Origin: Eubacteriales bacterium
GTDB taxonomy: Bacteria > Bacillota > Clostridia > Oscillospirales > Butyricicoccaceae
Direction of reading: 5' to 3'
DNA: 64,000 nucleotides
Assembly: GCA_030524285.1 (NCBI GenBank)
Contig: JAUNGQ010000004.1
Location: 24,408 to 88,407, forward strand
The position numbers were made by a program, and so were the translations under genes. The notes beneath the pieces were generated by a model that saw nothing but the letters and a program-made list of their open reading frames with translations, ran no database searches and was not told where the DNA came from. Positions 16,451 through 24,749 of this stretch are shown here, in pieces (the stretch's first letter is position 1; every line of letters starts with the position of its first letter).

Positions 16451-16559
16451 GAACTCCCTCCAAGAGGGAGGCTCTGGTCAAAGCATCTTACCGTTTCCTC
16501 TTTTTGGCTCCCTCTCCGAGGGAGCTGTCCGCGATAACAGCGCGGGCTGAGGGAGTTTT
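16451..16559. repeat. Interspersed GAGGGAG/CTCCCTC palindromic repeat, copy 1
   Basis: A short half element, CTCCCTC..GAGGGAG (16453-16472), is followed by a complete element (16506-16559). Read on the minus strand the latter is AACTCCCTCAG, a GC-rich hairpin, AGCTCCCTC and GGAGAGGGAGCC. It lies between the convergent ogg and yjbQ genes, in a 215-nt gap with no ORF. Related copies are at 33078, 36766, 45212 and 53518. Confidence 0.75.
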
Positions 16560-16624
16560 ACAATATTTCACCGTTATCTCTAACTGAAAACCGCTTGATG
16601 GGAGTAAAAATTGATTTCCGCGGC

Positions 16625-17023
16625 TCAGCCCTCAATGACCTTGACATAATAATTGCGTGTTCGCGGCCCATCAAATTCACAGAAATAAATCCCCTGCCAG
16701 ATGCCCAGCAGCAGCTTACCGTGCTCAAACGGGATGGTTTTGGAAACACCCATGGCAGACGATTTCAGATGCGCAGAAGAATTGCCTTCCATGTGGCGGA
16801 ATTCCGGCCTGTCCGGGTATGCCTGAGCCAGTCCATATAGCATATCAGTTACAACATCCGGATCTGCATTTTCATTGACTGTGATGCCCGCAGTTGTGTG
16901 GGAACACCACACGACAACAATACCGCTCTGTACGCCGCTTTCCGCAACGGTGTCCCGCACGCTGCGGGTGATATTGATAAAATCCTCACGCGGGGTATGA
17001 ATCGTAAATTTTTTTGCTTCCAT
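16625..17023 (-). CDS. yjbQ: YjbQ/UPF0047 family protein
   Basis: A 132-residue protein matching the UPF0047/YjbQ family over its full length. Conserved family stretches are VVWCSHTTAGITVNENADP (residues 38-56), HMEGNSSAHLKSSAMG (about 77) and GIWQGIYFCEFDGPRTRN (about 107). Family members bind metal through the conserved His residues, and some have weak thiamin-phosphate-synthase activity; the physiological role is unsettled. GAGGAGG inside the end of the HD gene is its ribosome-binding site, so the two are translationally linked. It is the last gene of the operon DUF896-cca-HD-yjbQ. Confidence 0.9.
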   Translation of the reverse strand: MEAKKFTIHTPREDFINITRSVRDTVAESGVQSGIVVVWCSHTTAGITVNENADPDVVTDMLYGLAQAYPDRPEFRHMEGNSSAHLKSSAMGVSKTIPFEHGKLLLGIWQGIYFCEFDGPRTRNYYVKVIEG

Positions 17024-17026
17024 GCA

Positions 17027-17608
17027 TTATTCCTCCTCGTTGCGGCTTTCACACAGATATGTCGCTTCCAGATCGGACAGGTGCACCTTGACTGCAAGCG
17101 GATACTGCTCAAAGGCATGTGCAATAGCAAACGAGCCTGCCTTTGCCGAATCATCAAAGCCACCCATATGCCAGCGGATGGCAAAGGCCTCTTCATTTTT
17201 CAGCCGCATAAAACGCTCAATCAGAAACACAGATTTCTCGCCGTGTCCATAGGGAAACCGGTCATTGATCGTATAATACGGCACCTTTTCCCATACGCCT
17301 GCTTCATTTTTGCGGTTGCGGTAAGCTACCTCATAAAAGCCAGCTTTGCAGATATCATGCAGCAGTGTTGCAATGGCAACGCTTTCCGGGTCATCCTCCC
17401 CCTCAACAAAATGCTTTTTCATAAACACCTTATAGACATTCAGACTGTGCTCCACCAGACCACCTTCATAGGCAGAATGAAAGCGTGTGGACGCCGGCGC
17501 CGTGAAGAAATCCGAGCCCATCAGCCATTCCAGCAGTCGGTCTGCACCGCGGCGTGTGATGTGCTCTTTGTACTGATCGATAAAAATCTGTCTGTAATCC
17601 AAACTCAT
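17027..17608 (-). CDS. HD-domain phosphohydrolase
   Basis: A 193-residue HD-superfamily protein. The metal-binding set is visible as GGLVEHSLNV (His near residue 53), TLLHDICKAG (the HD doublet near 83) and a late HLSDLEATYL (Asp near 180). This fold hydrolyses phosphate esters of nucleotides or nucleic-acid ends. The start ATG overlaps the cca stop codon as ATGA. Being coupled to the tRNA nucleotidyltransferase gene, which has its own HD domain, it could act in tRNA end or nucleotide processing, but this is only inference. Confidence 0.82.
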   Translation of the reverse strand: MSLDYRQIFIDQYKEHITRRGADRLLEWLMGSDFFTAPASTRFHSAYEGGLVEHSLNVYKVFMKKHFVEGEDDPESVAIATLLHDICKAGFYEVAYRNRKNEAGVWEKVPYYTINDRFPYGHGEKSVFLIERFMRLKNEEAFAIRWHMGGFDDSAKAGSFAIAHAFEQYPLAVKVHLSDLEATYLCESRNEEE

Positions 17609-19140
17609 ATTGCCACCTCAAAACCGGCCGCTGTCAGTGTATCCTGTACCTGCTCCAGCGGTATTTTTTGTCCGTATATCTTCACCAAACCGCTGTCCAG
17701 CGCAACATCTACCTGTGTAACAGATGGAATCCCTTCCAGTAAATGTTTTACCTGGCGCACACAGCAGCCTGCGCTCATGCCGTTGACAGTCAGTTCTATG
17801 CTGCCCCGCCTGTCTTGAAACTGCTGAAAAATCTCATATAACTGTTCTTTGGTATTGCACGACGGATCATCCAGCACACGGTTGAGCATTTCTGACAAAT
17901 ACCGTCCAATGCTTGGCCCGGAAATGCCCCACGCCTGTAAATCGTTTCCGTTGACCGCCAGATCCTTTCGTGTCAGACAGCTTTGCTCCAATAGTATCTG
18001 CTCCAGCATTGCCTCAATCTCCAGCAGCTCTGTCATATTCTGCGGCGTAGTTCCCTGTCCAATGCAGTCCGCTTTTTTTACAGCAAGCAGATCACGGAAC
18101 GTTTCCTCGCCGTGCACCGCTAACTTACGGCGTACACTGCGTACCGTCGTTCCCAGCGGTGTATCATGATGCCGTACCAGATACAGCAGCTTCCGCTCCA
18201 TCTGTACTGGCAGACGCAGATGCCGTGCTGCCTGCTCCGTGATTTCCTGTGACAGAACCGGATGACCATAAAAATGTCCGATACCACGTTCGTCCATGCT
18301 GAAGGTTCCCGGCTTTCCACAGTCATGAAACAGCATCGTCAGCCGCATCAACGGGTCAGATCGGATACTTTCCATTGCACGGACAGAATGCTCCCAGACA
18401 TCGTATTTGTGATACGGATTATGCTGTGCAAAGCCAATCATCGGCGTAAGCTCCGGCAGAATCTCCGCTATAATATCGGCATACTCCATCATGACCGCAC
18501 CGGCATGCGCACCGCAGATAATTTGCAGCAGCTCGTCTGTCATACGCTCTGCTGAAACCTGTGCCAGCTTTTCTTTATTGCGGTGCAGCGCCTGCGCTGT
18601 CTGCGGTTCGATCATATACCCGCGCTGTGCAGCAAAGCGCAGGGCACGCAGGATGCGCAGTGCATCCTCCTGCAATCTCGTATCGGGATTGCCGACACAA
18701 CGAAGCCGCTTTCGCTGTAAATCTACCTGCCCGCCAAACGGATCGCACAAACCACGTTGCGGGCTGTATGCCATTGCATTGACAGTAAAGTCCCGCCGTG
18801 CAAGATCATCTGTAATATTCGTGACAAACTGTACGGTGTCCGGCCTTCTGCCGTCAGAATAGTTCCCCTCTGTCCGGAAGGTTGTCACTTCGATGGGTTG
18901 TCCCTCCGACAAAACGGTGACAGTCCCATGCTGCAATCCGGTTTCAATCACATGCTGATCGGCAAAAATCGCCTCCACCTGCTGTGGAAGCGCGGCTGTA
19001 CACACATCGTAGTCATGCGGCTGTCTGCCCGCCAGACTGTCGCGTACAGCGCCTCCTACAACATAGCTGGGATAGCCAGCCTTCTCCAAACGATTCAGAA
19101 CAGCTGTAATGCTTTCCGGCAGACCAAATTGCCTTTTCAT
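17605..19140 (-). CDS. cca: CCA tRNA nucleotidyltransferase with a C-terminal HMA-like domain
   Basis: A 511-residue protein. Residues 1-150 form the nucleotidyltransferase domain, with VVGGAVRD, HDYDV (catalytic Asp pair) and RRDFTVNAMAY. Next come the RNA- and flexible-helix regions, with EDALRILRALRFAAQRGY. An HD domain follows (DVWEHSVRAM, LFHDCGKP). These add or repair the 3' CCA of tRNA. From about 446 to the end there is an extra module resembling a heavy-metal-associated domain (IELTVNGMSAGCCVRQV, then PSVTQVDVALDSGLVKI, LTAAGFEV). The first metal Cys of the usual GMxCxxC is Ala, giving AGCC. The start at 19140 lies 1 nt after the DUF896 stop, so it is coupled. Confidence 0.9.
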   Translation of the reverse strand: MKRQFGLPESITAVLNRLEKAGYPSYVVGGAVRDSLAGRQPHDYDVCTAALPQQVEAIFADQHVIETGLQHGTVTVLSEGQPIEVTTFRTEGNYSDGRRPDTVQFVTNITDDLARRDFTVNAMAYSPQRGLCDPFGGQVDLQRKRLRCVGNPDTRLQEDALRILRALRFAAQRGYMIEPQTAQALHRNKEKLAQVSAERMTDELLQIICGAHAGAVMMEYADIIAEILPELTPMIGFAQHNPYHKYDVWEHSVRAMESIRSDPLMRLTMLFHDCGKPGTFSMDERGIGHFYGHPVLSQEITEQAARHLRLPVQMERKLLYLVRHHDTPLGTTVRSVRRKLAVHGEETFRDLLAVKKADCIGQGTTPQNMTELLEIEAMLEQILLEQSCLTRKDLAVNGNDLQAWGISGPSIGRYLSEMLNRVLDDPSCNTKEQLYEIFQQFQDRRGSIELTVNGMSAGCCVRQVKHLLEGIPSVTQVDVALDSGLVKIYGQKIPLEQVQDTLTAAGFEVAI

Positions 19141-19141
19141 C

Positions 19142-19366
19142 TCAATTGCGCCGCAGCCCATTGTATGGCTTCTTTCTGAGCGGGCGTTTGTTTCCGTTTT
19201 GATCCATGACAACGGTATTGTCCAGTTGCGCCTTCAAATTGGCACGATATTCAGCAATATATTCCTCACGCAGCTGCTTCTGCTCTGCGGTTTCCTCCGG
19301 CGTTAGACCTTCTGTCTTTGCCTTTTTTGCCAGTGTATTGATACGGTCGATCTTTTGTTGTTCCAT
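19142..19366 (-). CDS. DUF896 (UPF0291/YnzC-like) small protein
   Basis: A 74-residue charged helical protein beginning MEQQKIDRINTLAKKAK and containing GLTPEETAEQKQLREEYI. These match the DUF896/YnzC family across its whole length. In Bacillus subtilis YnzC is encoded beside the SOS gene yneA, but no SOS context is seen here. It is the first gene of the operon with cca and has a consensus promoter upstream. The molecular role is unknown. Confidence 0.9.
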   Translation of the reverse strand: MEQQKIDRINTLAKKAKTEGLTPEETAEQKQLREEYIAEYRANLKAQLDNTVVMDQNGNKRPLRKKPYNGLRRN

Positions 19367-19414
19367 ACTGCAAAAACCTCCCTAACAATTTTCCAATATA
19401 TACCCATTATATAC

Positions 19415-19443
19415 ATTATACCGTTTTCCGGTATTTGTGGCAA
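19415..19443 (-). promoter_or_regulatory. Promoter of the DUF896-cca operon with an embedded inverted repeat
   Basis: On the minus strand TTGCCA (19438-19443), a 17-bp spacer and TATAAT (19415-19420). The spacer and -10 contain the perfect inverted repeat ATACCG-N5-CGGTAT (19418-19434), a possible operator. Confidence 0.7.
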
Positions 19444-19462
19444 GTCCCCAATCATTTCTGAC

Positions 19463-19491
19463 TTGACAGTAATTTGCGCATATGGTACGGT
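19463..19491 (+). promoter_or_regulatory. Candidate promoter of metY
   Basis: TTGACA (19463-19468), a 17-bp spacer and a weak -10 TACGGT (19486-19491). TATAAA at 19497-19502 is an alternative -10 with poor spacing. No S-box or T-box was recognised. Confidence 0.4.
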
Positions 19492-19547
19492 ATTGGTATA
19501 AAATTTTACGTTTAAACAGCGTTTTACCTAGTAGAAAGGTAGGTTTT

Positions 19548-20825
19548 ATGATGAGACCGGAAACATTATGCATTCATGCCGGCTATGAGCCGGGCAATGG
19601 CGGTGCACGTGCACTGCCAATTTATCAATCGACAACCTTTACATTTGATTCCACCGAGCATGTCGGCGCATTGTTTGACCTGACCGCAGGGGACGCATTC
19701 TATACCCGTCTGGGCAATCCTACCGTTGATGCCGTGGAAAAGAAAATCGCTGCACTCGAAGGCGGTGTCGGTGCACTGTGCACCAGCTCCGGTCAGGCAG
19801 CCTCCCTGCTGTCTGTACTCAACATTGCACAGACAGGCGATCACATTGTCTGTGCTTCTGCTGTCTACGGCGGCACCTTCAACCTGTTCGGTGTTACGCT
19901 GAAAAAAATGGGTGTTGAAGTCACCTTTGTTGACGGCGATGCGCCGCTGGAGGAGCTGCAAAAGGCAATCCAGCCGAACACCAGAGCTGTCTTTGGCGAA
20001 ACCATTGCCAACCCGGCGCTGCATGTTCTGGATTTTGACAAGATGGCTGAGCTGGCACACAGCAACGGTATTCCGTTTATTGTAGATAACACCTTTGCTA
20101 CACCGATTCTGTGCCGTCCGTTCGATTTTGGCGCAGATATCGTCGTACATTCCACCACCAAGTACATGGATGGACATGCCATCCAGATGGGCGGTGTCAT
20201 TGTTGACAGCGGTAAATTCGATTGGGGCGCTTCCGGCAAGTTCCCGGGACTGACCGAGCCGGATGAATCCTATCATGGCCTGCGCTATACCGAAGCGTTC
20301 GGCGAGGCCGCATACATCACCAAGGCACGTGTACAGCTCATGCGCGATCTGGGTACCTGCCAGACCCCGATGGGCGCATTCCTGCTTGACCTCGGCTTGC
20401 AGACCCTGCCGCTGCGTATCCGCCAGCACAGTGCAAGCGGACTTGCTGTAGCGCAGTATCTGGAAAAGCAAAAAGATGTTGAGTTCATCAACTTCCCGGC
20501 CCTGCCGTCTGACAAGTATTATCCACTGACCCAAAAATATCTGCCGAACGGCACCAGCGGCGTCATTTCATTCTCCATTGCAGGCGGACGGGAACGCGCA
20601 GCAAAGTTCATTGACAGCCTCAAGCTGGTTTCCCTTGAGGTGCACGTGGCAGACATCCACAGCTGCATCCTGCATCCGGCAACCTCAACGCATCGTCAGC
20701 TGAGCGATCAGCAGCTCATCGACTGCGGTATCACACCGGGTCTGGTACGCTTGTCTGTCGGTCTGGAAAATCTCGACGACATCATCGAGGATCTGGAACA
20801 GGCATTTGCTGCAATCAACGCATAA
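19548..20825 (+). CDS. metY: O-acetylhomoserine aminocarboxypropyltransferase / cysteine synthase (PLP enzyme)
   Basis: A 425-residue Cys/Met-metabolism PLP enzyme that makes homocysteine from O-acetyl-homoserine and sulfide. The N-terminus MMRPETLCIHAGYEP and the stretches TRLGNPTVDAVEKKIAALEG, IVDNTFATPILCRPFDFGAD and VHSTTKYMDGH (PLP Lys in TTKY, near residue 207) are clear. Its length and the insert around KFPGLTEPDESYHGL favour the O-acetylhomoserine sulfhydrylase branch over cystathionine lyases. AGAAAGGTAGG precedes two consecutive ATGs (19548 and 19551). The gene is monocistronic, with a terminator at 20843. Confidence 0.92.
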   Translation: MMRPETLCIHAGYEPGNGGARALPIYQSTTFTFDSTEHVGALFDLTAGDAFYTRLGNPTVDAVEKKIAALEGGVGALCTSSGQAASLLSVLNIAQTGDHIVCASAVYGGTFNLFGVTLKKMGVEVTFVDGDAPLEELQKAIQPNTRAVFGETIANPALHVLDFDKMAELAHSNGIPFIVDNTFATPILCRPFDFGADIVVHSTTKYMDGHAIQMGGVIVDSGKFDWGASGKFPGLTEPDESYHGLRYTEAFGEAAYITKARVQLMRDLGTCQTPMGAFLLDLGLQTLPLRIRQHSASGLAVAQYLEKQKDVEFINFPALPSDKYYPLTQKYLPNGTSGVISFSIAGGRERAAKFIDSLKLVSLEVHVADIHSCILHPATSTHRQLSDQQLIDCGITPGLVRLSVGLENLDDIIEDLEQAFAAINA

Positions 20826-20842
20826 GTTTTCTCCAAAAATCA

Positions 20843-20875
20843 AAATGCCATCCGAAGCCGGATGGCATTTTTTAC
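20843..20875 (+). terminator. Terminator after metY
   Basis: AAATGCCATCCG (20843-20854) pairs perfectly with CGGATGGCATTT (20859-20870), continuing into a T-run. It lies between convergent metY and tatD. Confidence 0.9.
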
Positions 20876-20888
20876 ATCCATATTTATG

Positions 20889-21680
20889 TCATGCAATCCC
20901 AAAGAACCGCTTTCCATTCTCTGTTGTAATGCGTTCCACTTCTTCCACCGTCATGCCCTTAAAATCGGCAATCTGTTCTGCAACGCGGTGGACAAACAGG
21001 GAGCTGTTGCGTACTCTGCCTTTTGCAAGACGTTCCGGCTCCGGTGTCAGGTATGGGCTGTCGGTTTCAATCATGATGCGATCAATCGGCAGGTTCTCAA
21101 TGATTCTGCGTGCTTTCTTTGCCTTTCCATAGGTAATCACACCGGTAAACGACAGATTCCAGCCCAGCTTGAGGATTTCCTTTGCCATTTCCAAACTGCC
21201 GGAATAGCAGTGATAGACACCCTTCAAATCGGCATAATCCTTCACAATATGGAAACAGTCCTCATGGGCTTCGCGGTCATGGATGATAACCGGCAACCCG
21301 GTTTCCCGTGCCACATCAAGCTGTGCGCGCAGCAGCTCCTGCTGCCGGTCCTTCGGCGGTGTCGTTTCCGGCGAACGCTTCAGCCAATAATAATCCAGCC
21401 CGATTTCACCGATTGCTTTGACCTTTGGATGAGCAGACAGCTGCTTGATGCGAGCTATGTCATGTTCCGTGACGCCGATGCTGTATTCCGGATGAATACC
21501 GACAGCGGCATACATAAAATCATAAGCTTCCGCGAGCCGGATCGCGGTTTCCGAGGTTTCTACCGTACAGCCCGGATTCAAAATCAATCCGACATTATTT
21601 TGTGGCATAGAGGACAGCAGGGCGTCCCGGTCTGCATCAAACCATGAATCATCATAATGTGCATGAGTATCAAAAAGCAT
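20889..21680 (-). CDS. tatD: TatD-family metal-dependent DNase
   Basis: A 263-residue TIM-barrel hydrolase. Metal ligands are seen in LFDTHAHYDD (residues 2-11), AIGEIGLDYYW (about 90), PVIIHDREAH (about 127), YHCYSGS (about 152) and IETDSPYLTPEP (about 201). TatD enzymes are 3'-exonucleases acting in DNA quality control; an aminoacyl hydrolase role has also been reported for relatives. AAAGGAAATCAT is the ribosome-binding site. It is downstream of metG, an arrangement common in Firmicutes (metG-tatD/yabD), with a hairpin in the 87-nt gap. Confidence 0.93.
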   Translation of the reverse strand: MLFDTHAHYDDSWFDADRDALLSSMPQNNVGLILNPGCTVETSETAIRLAEAYDFMYAAVGIHPEYSIGVTEHDIARIKQLSAHPKVKAIGEIGLDYYWLKRSPETTPPKDRQQELLRAQLDVARETGLPVIIHDREAHEDCFHIVKDYADLKGVYHCYSGSLEMAKEILKLGWNLSFTGVITYGKAKKARRIIENLPIDRIMIETDSPYLTPEPERLAKGRVRNSSLFVHRVAEQIADFKGMTVEEVERITTENGKRFFGIA

Positions 21681-21699
21681 ATGATTTCCTTTCCTTTTG

Positions 21700-21729
21700 C
21701 AAAAACAGCGGCTCTGTATGAGCCGCTGT
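21700..21729 (-). terminator. Terminator or attenuator between metG and tatD
   Basis: ACAGCGGCTC (21705-21714) and GAGCCGCTGT (21720-21729) pair over 10 bp. On the minus strand the stem is followed by T5. It may end most metG transcripts and reduce tatD expression. Confidence 0.75.
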
Positions 21730-21767
21730 CCTATTTTACTCTATCCTGTATGACGGATACTTACCTT

Positions 21768-23735
21768 TTAGCGAATCTTGCAACCAGATGGGATACCGTC
21801 AACAAAGACAACTTTGATACCGTCCGGCACATCCGCTGCCAGAATCATGCCCTGGCTCTCGACGCCGCGCAGCTTTGCCGGCTTGAGGTTGGCAACCACA
21901 ACGACAGTTTTGCCAATCATATCCTCCGGCTTGTAATACTGTGCAATACCGGAAACGATCTGACGCTTTTCCTCACCGATTTCAACCTGTAAGCACAGCA
22001 GCTTGTCCGACTTTTTAACCGGCTCACATGCAAGTACCTTTGCCGTTTTCAGTTCAACCTTTGCAAAGTCCTCGATGCCGATCGCAACGCCTTCCGGCTT
22101 TTCCTCAGCCTTCTTTGCCGCCTTTTCCGCTTTCTTGGCAGCCTTTTCAGCAGCCTTGATCTGTTTTGCCATGCGATCTTCCAGGAATGCAATTTCCTTG
22201 TTCATGTCGATGCGCGGGAACAGCGCCGGACCCTTGCATACGGTAACGTCAGCCGGAAGCGTGCCATATACGCCGACAGCATCCCAGTTATAAATCTCCT
22301 GTGCAGCGCCAATCTGTACGCGGATTTTTTCAGAGGAATCCGGCATGAACGGCGTCAGCAGCACACCTGCAATGCGGATGGTTTCCAGCAGATTATACAT
22401 CACACGCGCCAGACGCGGCTTGTTTGCCTCGTCTTTTGCCAGTACCCATGGAGCAGTTTCATCAATGTACTTATTGGCACGGGAAATGACCTTGAAGATT
22501 TCAATCAGGCCGTCCTGGAATGCATAGGACTCCATGATTTCGTCATAGCGGTCACGCAGGCCGGATGCCATTGCAACCAGCTCATCATCAATCGGGTCAG
22601 CAGTCTGCTCTGTCGGCAGCGTTCCGTCAAAATACTTCTCAACCATGGAAACGGTACGGGAAACCAGGTTACCCAGATCGTTTGCAAGGTCTGCATTGAT
22701 GCGGTTAATCAGCGCTTCATTGGAGAATGCGCCATCAGAACCAAACGGGAACTCGCGCATCAGGAAGTAACGCAGTGTATCCACGCCGTAACGCTCACAC
22801 AGGAATACCGGGTCAACGACATTTCCCTTGGATTTGGACATCTTGCCGCCGTCCAGCAGCAGCCAACCATGTCCATACACCTTCTTCGGCAGCGGCAGGT
22901 CAAGTGCCATCAGCATTGCCGGCCACAGGATGGAATGGAAACGCACAATTTCCTTGCCAATGAAATGTACATCCGCCGGCCAGAACTTTTCAAAGTCATT
23001 ATACTTGTCGTTCTCATAGCCCAGCGCCGTAATATAGTTGGTCAGTGCATCAATCCATACATATACAACATGCTTCGGATCAGACAGCACCGGTACGCCC
23101 CAGCTAAAGGTGGTACGGGATACACAGGTATCCTCCAGACCCGGTTTAATGAAATTATTCAGCATTTCATTGGCACGGGATGTCGGCTCCAGCCAGTCCG
23201 GATTTTCTTCATACAGCTTGATAATGCGGTCAGCATATTTGGTGAGGCGGAAGAAATATGCCTCCTCTTCTGCATCGGCAACCTCGCGTCCGCAGTCCGG
23301 ACATTTGCCGTCTACCAGCTGTGCTTCGGTCCAGAAGGATTCACAAGGCTTGCAATACTTGCCCTTGTATACAGATTTATAGATATCGCCCTGATTTTTC
23401 AGGCGCTCAAAAATCTTCTGTACGGCTTCCACATGGTAATCGTCCGTGGTACGGATAAAACGGTCATGGGAGATATTCATGAGCTTCCACAGGTCCTGCA
23501 CACCACTGACAATCTTGTCAACAAATTCCTTCGGTGTAACGCCTGCTTCCTTTGCCTTATCCTCAATCTTCTGTCCGTGCTCGTCCGTGCCGGTCAGAAA
23601 CATAACCTCGTGGCCCTTCAGGCGCTTGAAGCGCGCCATTGTATCGGTAGCTACGGTGCAGTAGCAATGACCGATATGCAGATTGTCAGACGGGTAGTAA
23701 ATCGGGGTTGTTATATAAAATGGTTTTTTCTCCAT
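21768..23735 (-). CDS. metG: Methionyl-tRNA synthetase
   Basis: A 655-residue class I synthetase that charges tRNA-Met. The HIGH motif is in SDNLHIGHCYC (about residue 20) and the KMSKS loop in GGKMSKSKGNVVDP. A zinc knuckle (CKPCESFWTEAQLVDG, then CPDCGR) lies near residues 127-148. The C-terminal 110 residues, after an Ala/Lys-rich helix (KAAEKAAKKAEKAAKKA), form the tRNA-binding EMAP-like domain, with VLACEPVKKSDKLLCLQVE. The start follows GAAGGAGAG. No T-box leader was recognised upstream. Confidence 0.97.
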   Translation of the reverse strand: MEKKPFYITTPIYYPSDNLHIGHCYCTVATDTMARFKRLKGHEVMFLTGTDEHGQKIEDKAKEAGVTPKEFVDKIVSGVQDLWKLMNISHDRFIRTTDDYHVEAVQKIFERLKNQGDIYKSVYKGKYCKPCESFWTEAQLVDGKCPDCGREVADAEEEAYFFRLTKYADRIIKLYEENPDWLEPTSRANEMLNNFIKPGLEDTCVSRTTFSWGVPVLSDPKHVVYVWIDALTNYITALGYENDKYNDFEKFWPADVHFIGKEIVRFHSILWPAMLMALDLPLPKKVYGHGWLLLDGGKMSKSKGNVVDPVFLCERYGVDTLRYFLMREFPFGSDGAFSNEALINRINADLANDLGNLVSRTVSMVEKYFDGTLPTEQTADPIDDELVAMASGLRDRYDEIMESYAFQDGLIEIFKVISRANKYIDETAPWVLAKDEANKPRLARVMYNLLETIRIAGVLLTPFMPDSSEKIRVQIGAAQEIYNWDAVGVYGTLPADVTVCKGPALFPRIDMNKEIAFLEDRMAKQIKAAEKAAKKAEKAAKKAEEKPEGVAIGIEDFAKVELKTAKVLACEPVKKSDKLLCLQVEIGEEKRQIVSGIAQYYKPEDMIGKTVVVVANLKPAKLRGVESQGMILAADVPDGIKVVFVDGIPSGCKIR

Positions 23736-23832
23736 GGGAATCTCTCCTTCATATACAAGCTTTGTTTATTTATCATATACCAAAACAGGGCAAAACATCA
23801 AGTTATTTTGAAAAATTTCCCTGTTTTCCACG

Positions 23833-23871
23833 AAAAAACAACGAGCACAGCAGTTTTTTGCACTGCTATGC
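23833..23871 (-). terminator. Terminator of the DUF975-like gene
   Basis: The arms at 23845-23854 and 23862-23871 form a 10-bp stem with one G-U pair. On the minus strand a T-rich tract follows at 23833-23842. Confidence 0.7.
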
Positions 23872-23879
23872 CCGTATTT

Positions 23880-24692
23880 TCACTTATTTTCCGGTGTTTT
23901 TTCCGCCAATTTAATCCGTACACCGCGTATCCGATCAAACAGATGGAACAGCGCCAGCATAAAATACGGGCATAAGACAACAATCAGAAAGCCACCCAGC
24001 ACAATCGTCAGCACAATCCAGAAAAAAAAGCTGACCAACAGGCTGAATACTTCGCCTTGATGTCCCCTGAATTTCTTTGCTGCTGTACGAACTGCTTTCC
24101 AGCAACCCAGCCCCGGCTGTTCCATCATCAGCGCATAGCCGCAATGATATTGCAGGATCATGCTGATATATGCTGCTGCGGAAAGGATGACAATCTCAAG
24201 AAACAGAAATTTGCCGAAGCTTGTGGTCAGCACATACACATATAGTGCATAAGCAGCAATAGAAACGACGGCAGCCGGAATCAGCCATAGCACAGAAAAC
24301 AGCAGGAGCACCAGCGCCATGCGGATTGATTTCAAGTACAGTCTCCATGAAGACAAGCACATCGTTACCATTGTGATTGGCGGATGACCGCCAGCACGCC
24401 GCAGCGCATAAAACTGCATCACACCATAATACAACGGCTGAACAAGCAGCAGGTTCGCCGCAGCATATACTGCCAGATATTTCAGCAGCTGCGTCTGTGT
24501 CAATCCATCCAGAAGCTCTGTTCCCGTACCATAGCATGCAAGTCTCATTGCTGTGGAAAGCAGGAAATACGGAGCAAAAAACAGCAGTGTCGCACCCAGC
24601 GTAGGCCACAGCATTTCAATCAAATCCTGTTTCGCAGCCAGTTTGCTGCCAACCACATTGATTGCATGCTGTTGTTTATTATCCTTGCCCAT
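23880..24692 (-). CDS. DUF975-like multi-pass membrane protein
   Basis: A 270-residue protein with about five or six strongly hydrophobic segments (around 30-52, 75-98, 124-150, 155-180 and 215-245). Conserved-looking stretches include VQPLYYGVMQFYALRRAGG and GYALMMEQPGLGCWKAVRTAAK. These resemble the DUF975 integral membrane family common in Clostridia, whose function is unknown. The protein has no catalytic motif. The ribosome-binding site is GGGGGAAAACG. It follows the VanW-domain gene by 57 nt on the same strand and ends at a terminator. Confidence 0.6.
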   Translation of the reverse strand: MGKDNKQQHAINVVGSKLAAKQDLIEMLWPTLGATLLFFAPYFLLSTAMRLACYGTGTELLDGLTQTQLLKYLAVYAAANLLLVQPLYYGVMQFYALRRAGGHPPITMVTMCLSSWRLYLKSIRMALVLLLFSVLWLIPAAVVSIAAYALYVYVLTTSFGKFLFLEIVILSAAAYISMILQYHCGYALMMEQPGLGCWKAVRTAAKKFRGHQGEVFSLLVSFFFWIVLTIVLGGFLIVVLCPYFMLALFHLFDRIRGVRIKLAEKTPENK

Positions 24693-24749
24693 CGTTTTCC
24701 CCCTGTGTGCGGCACTGCCGTCAAACGTATTTTATTGTGTTTTTGTTTC

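Noticed and set aside
19367-19547. S-box or T-box leader before metY
   Set aside because: No GNNG/K-turn or T-box motif and no terminator are present.
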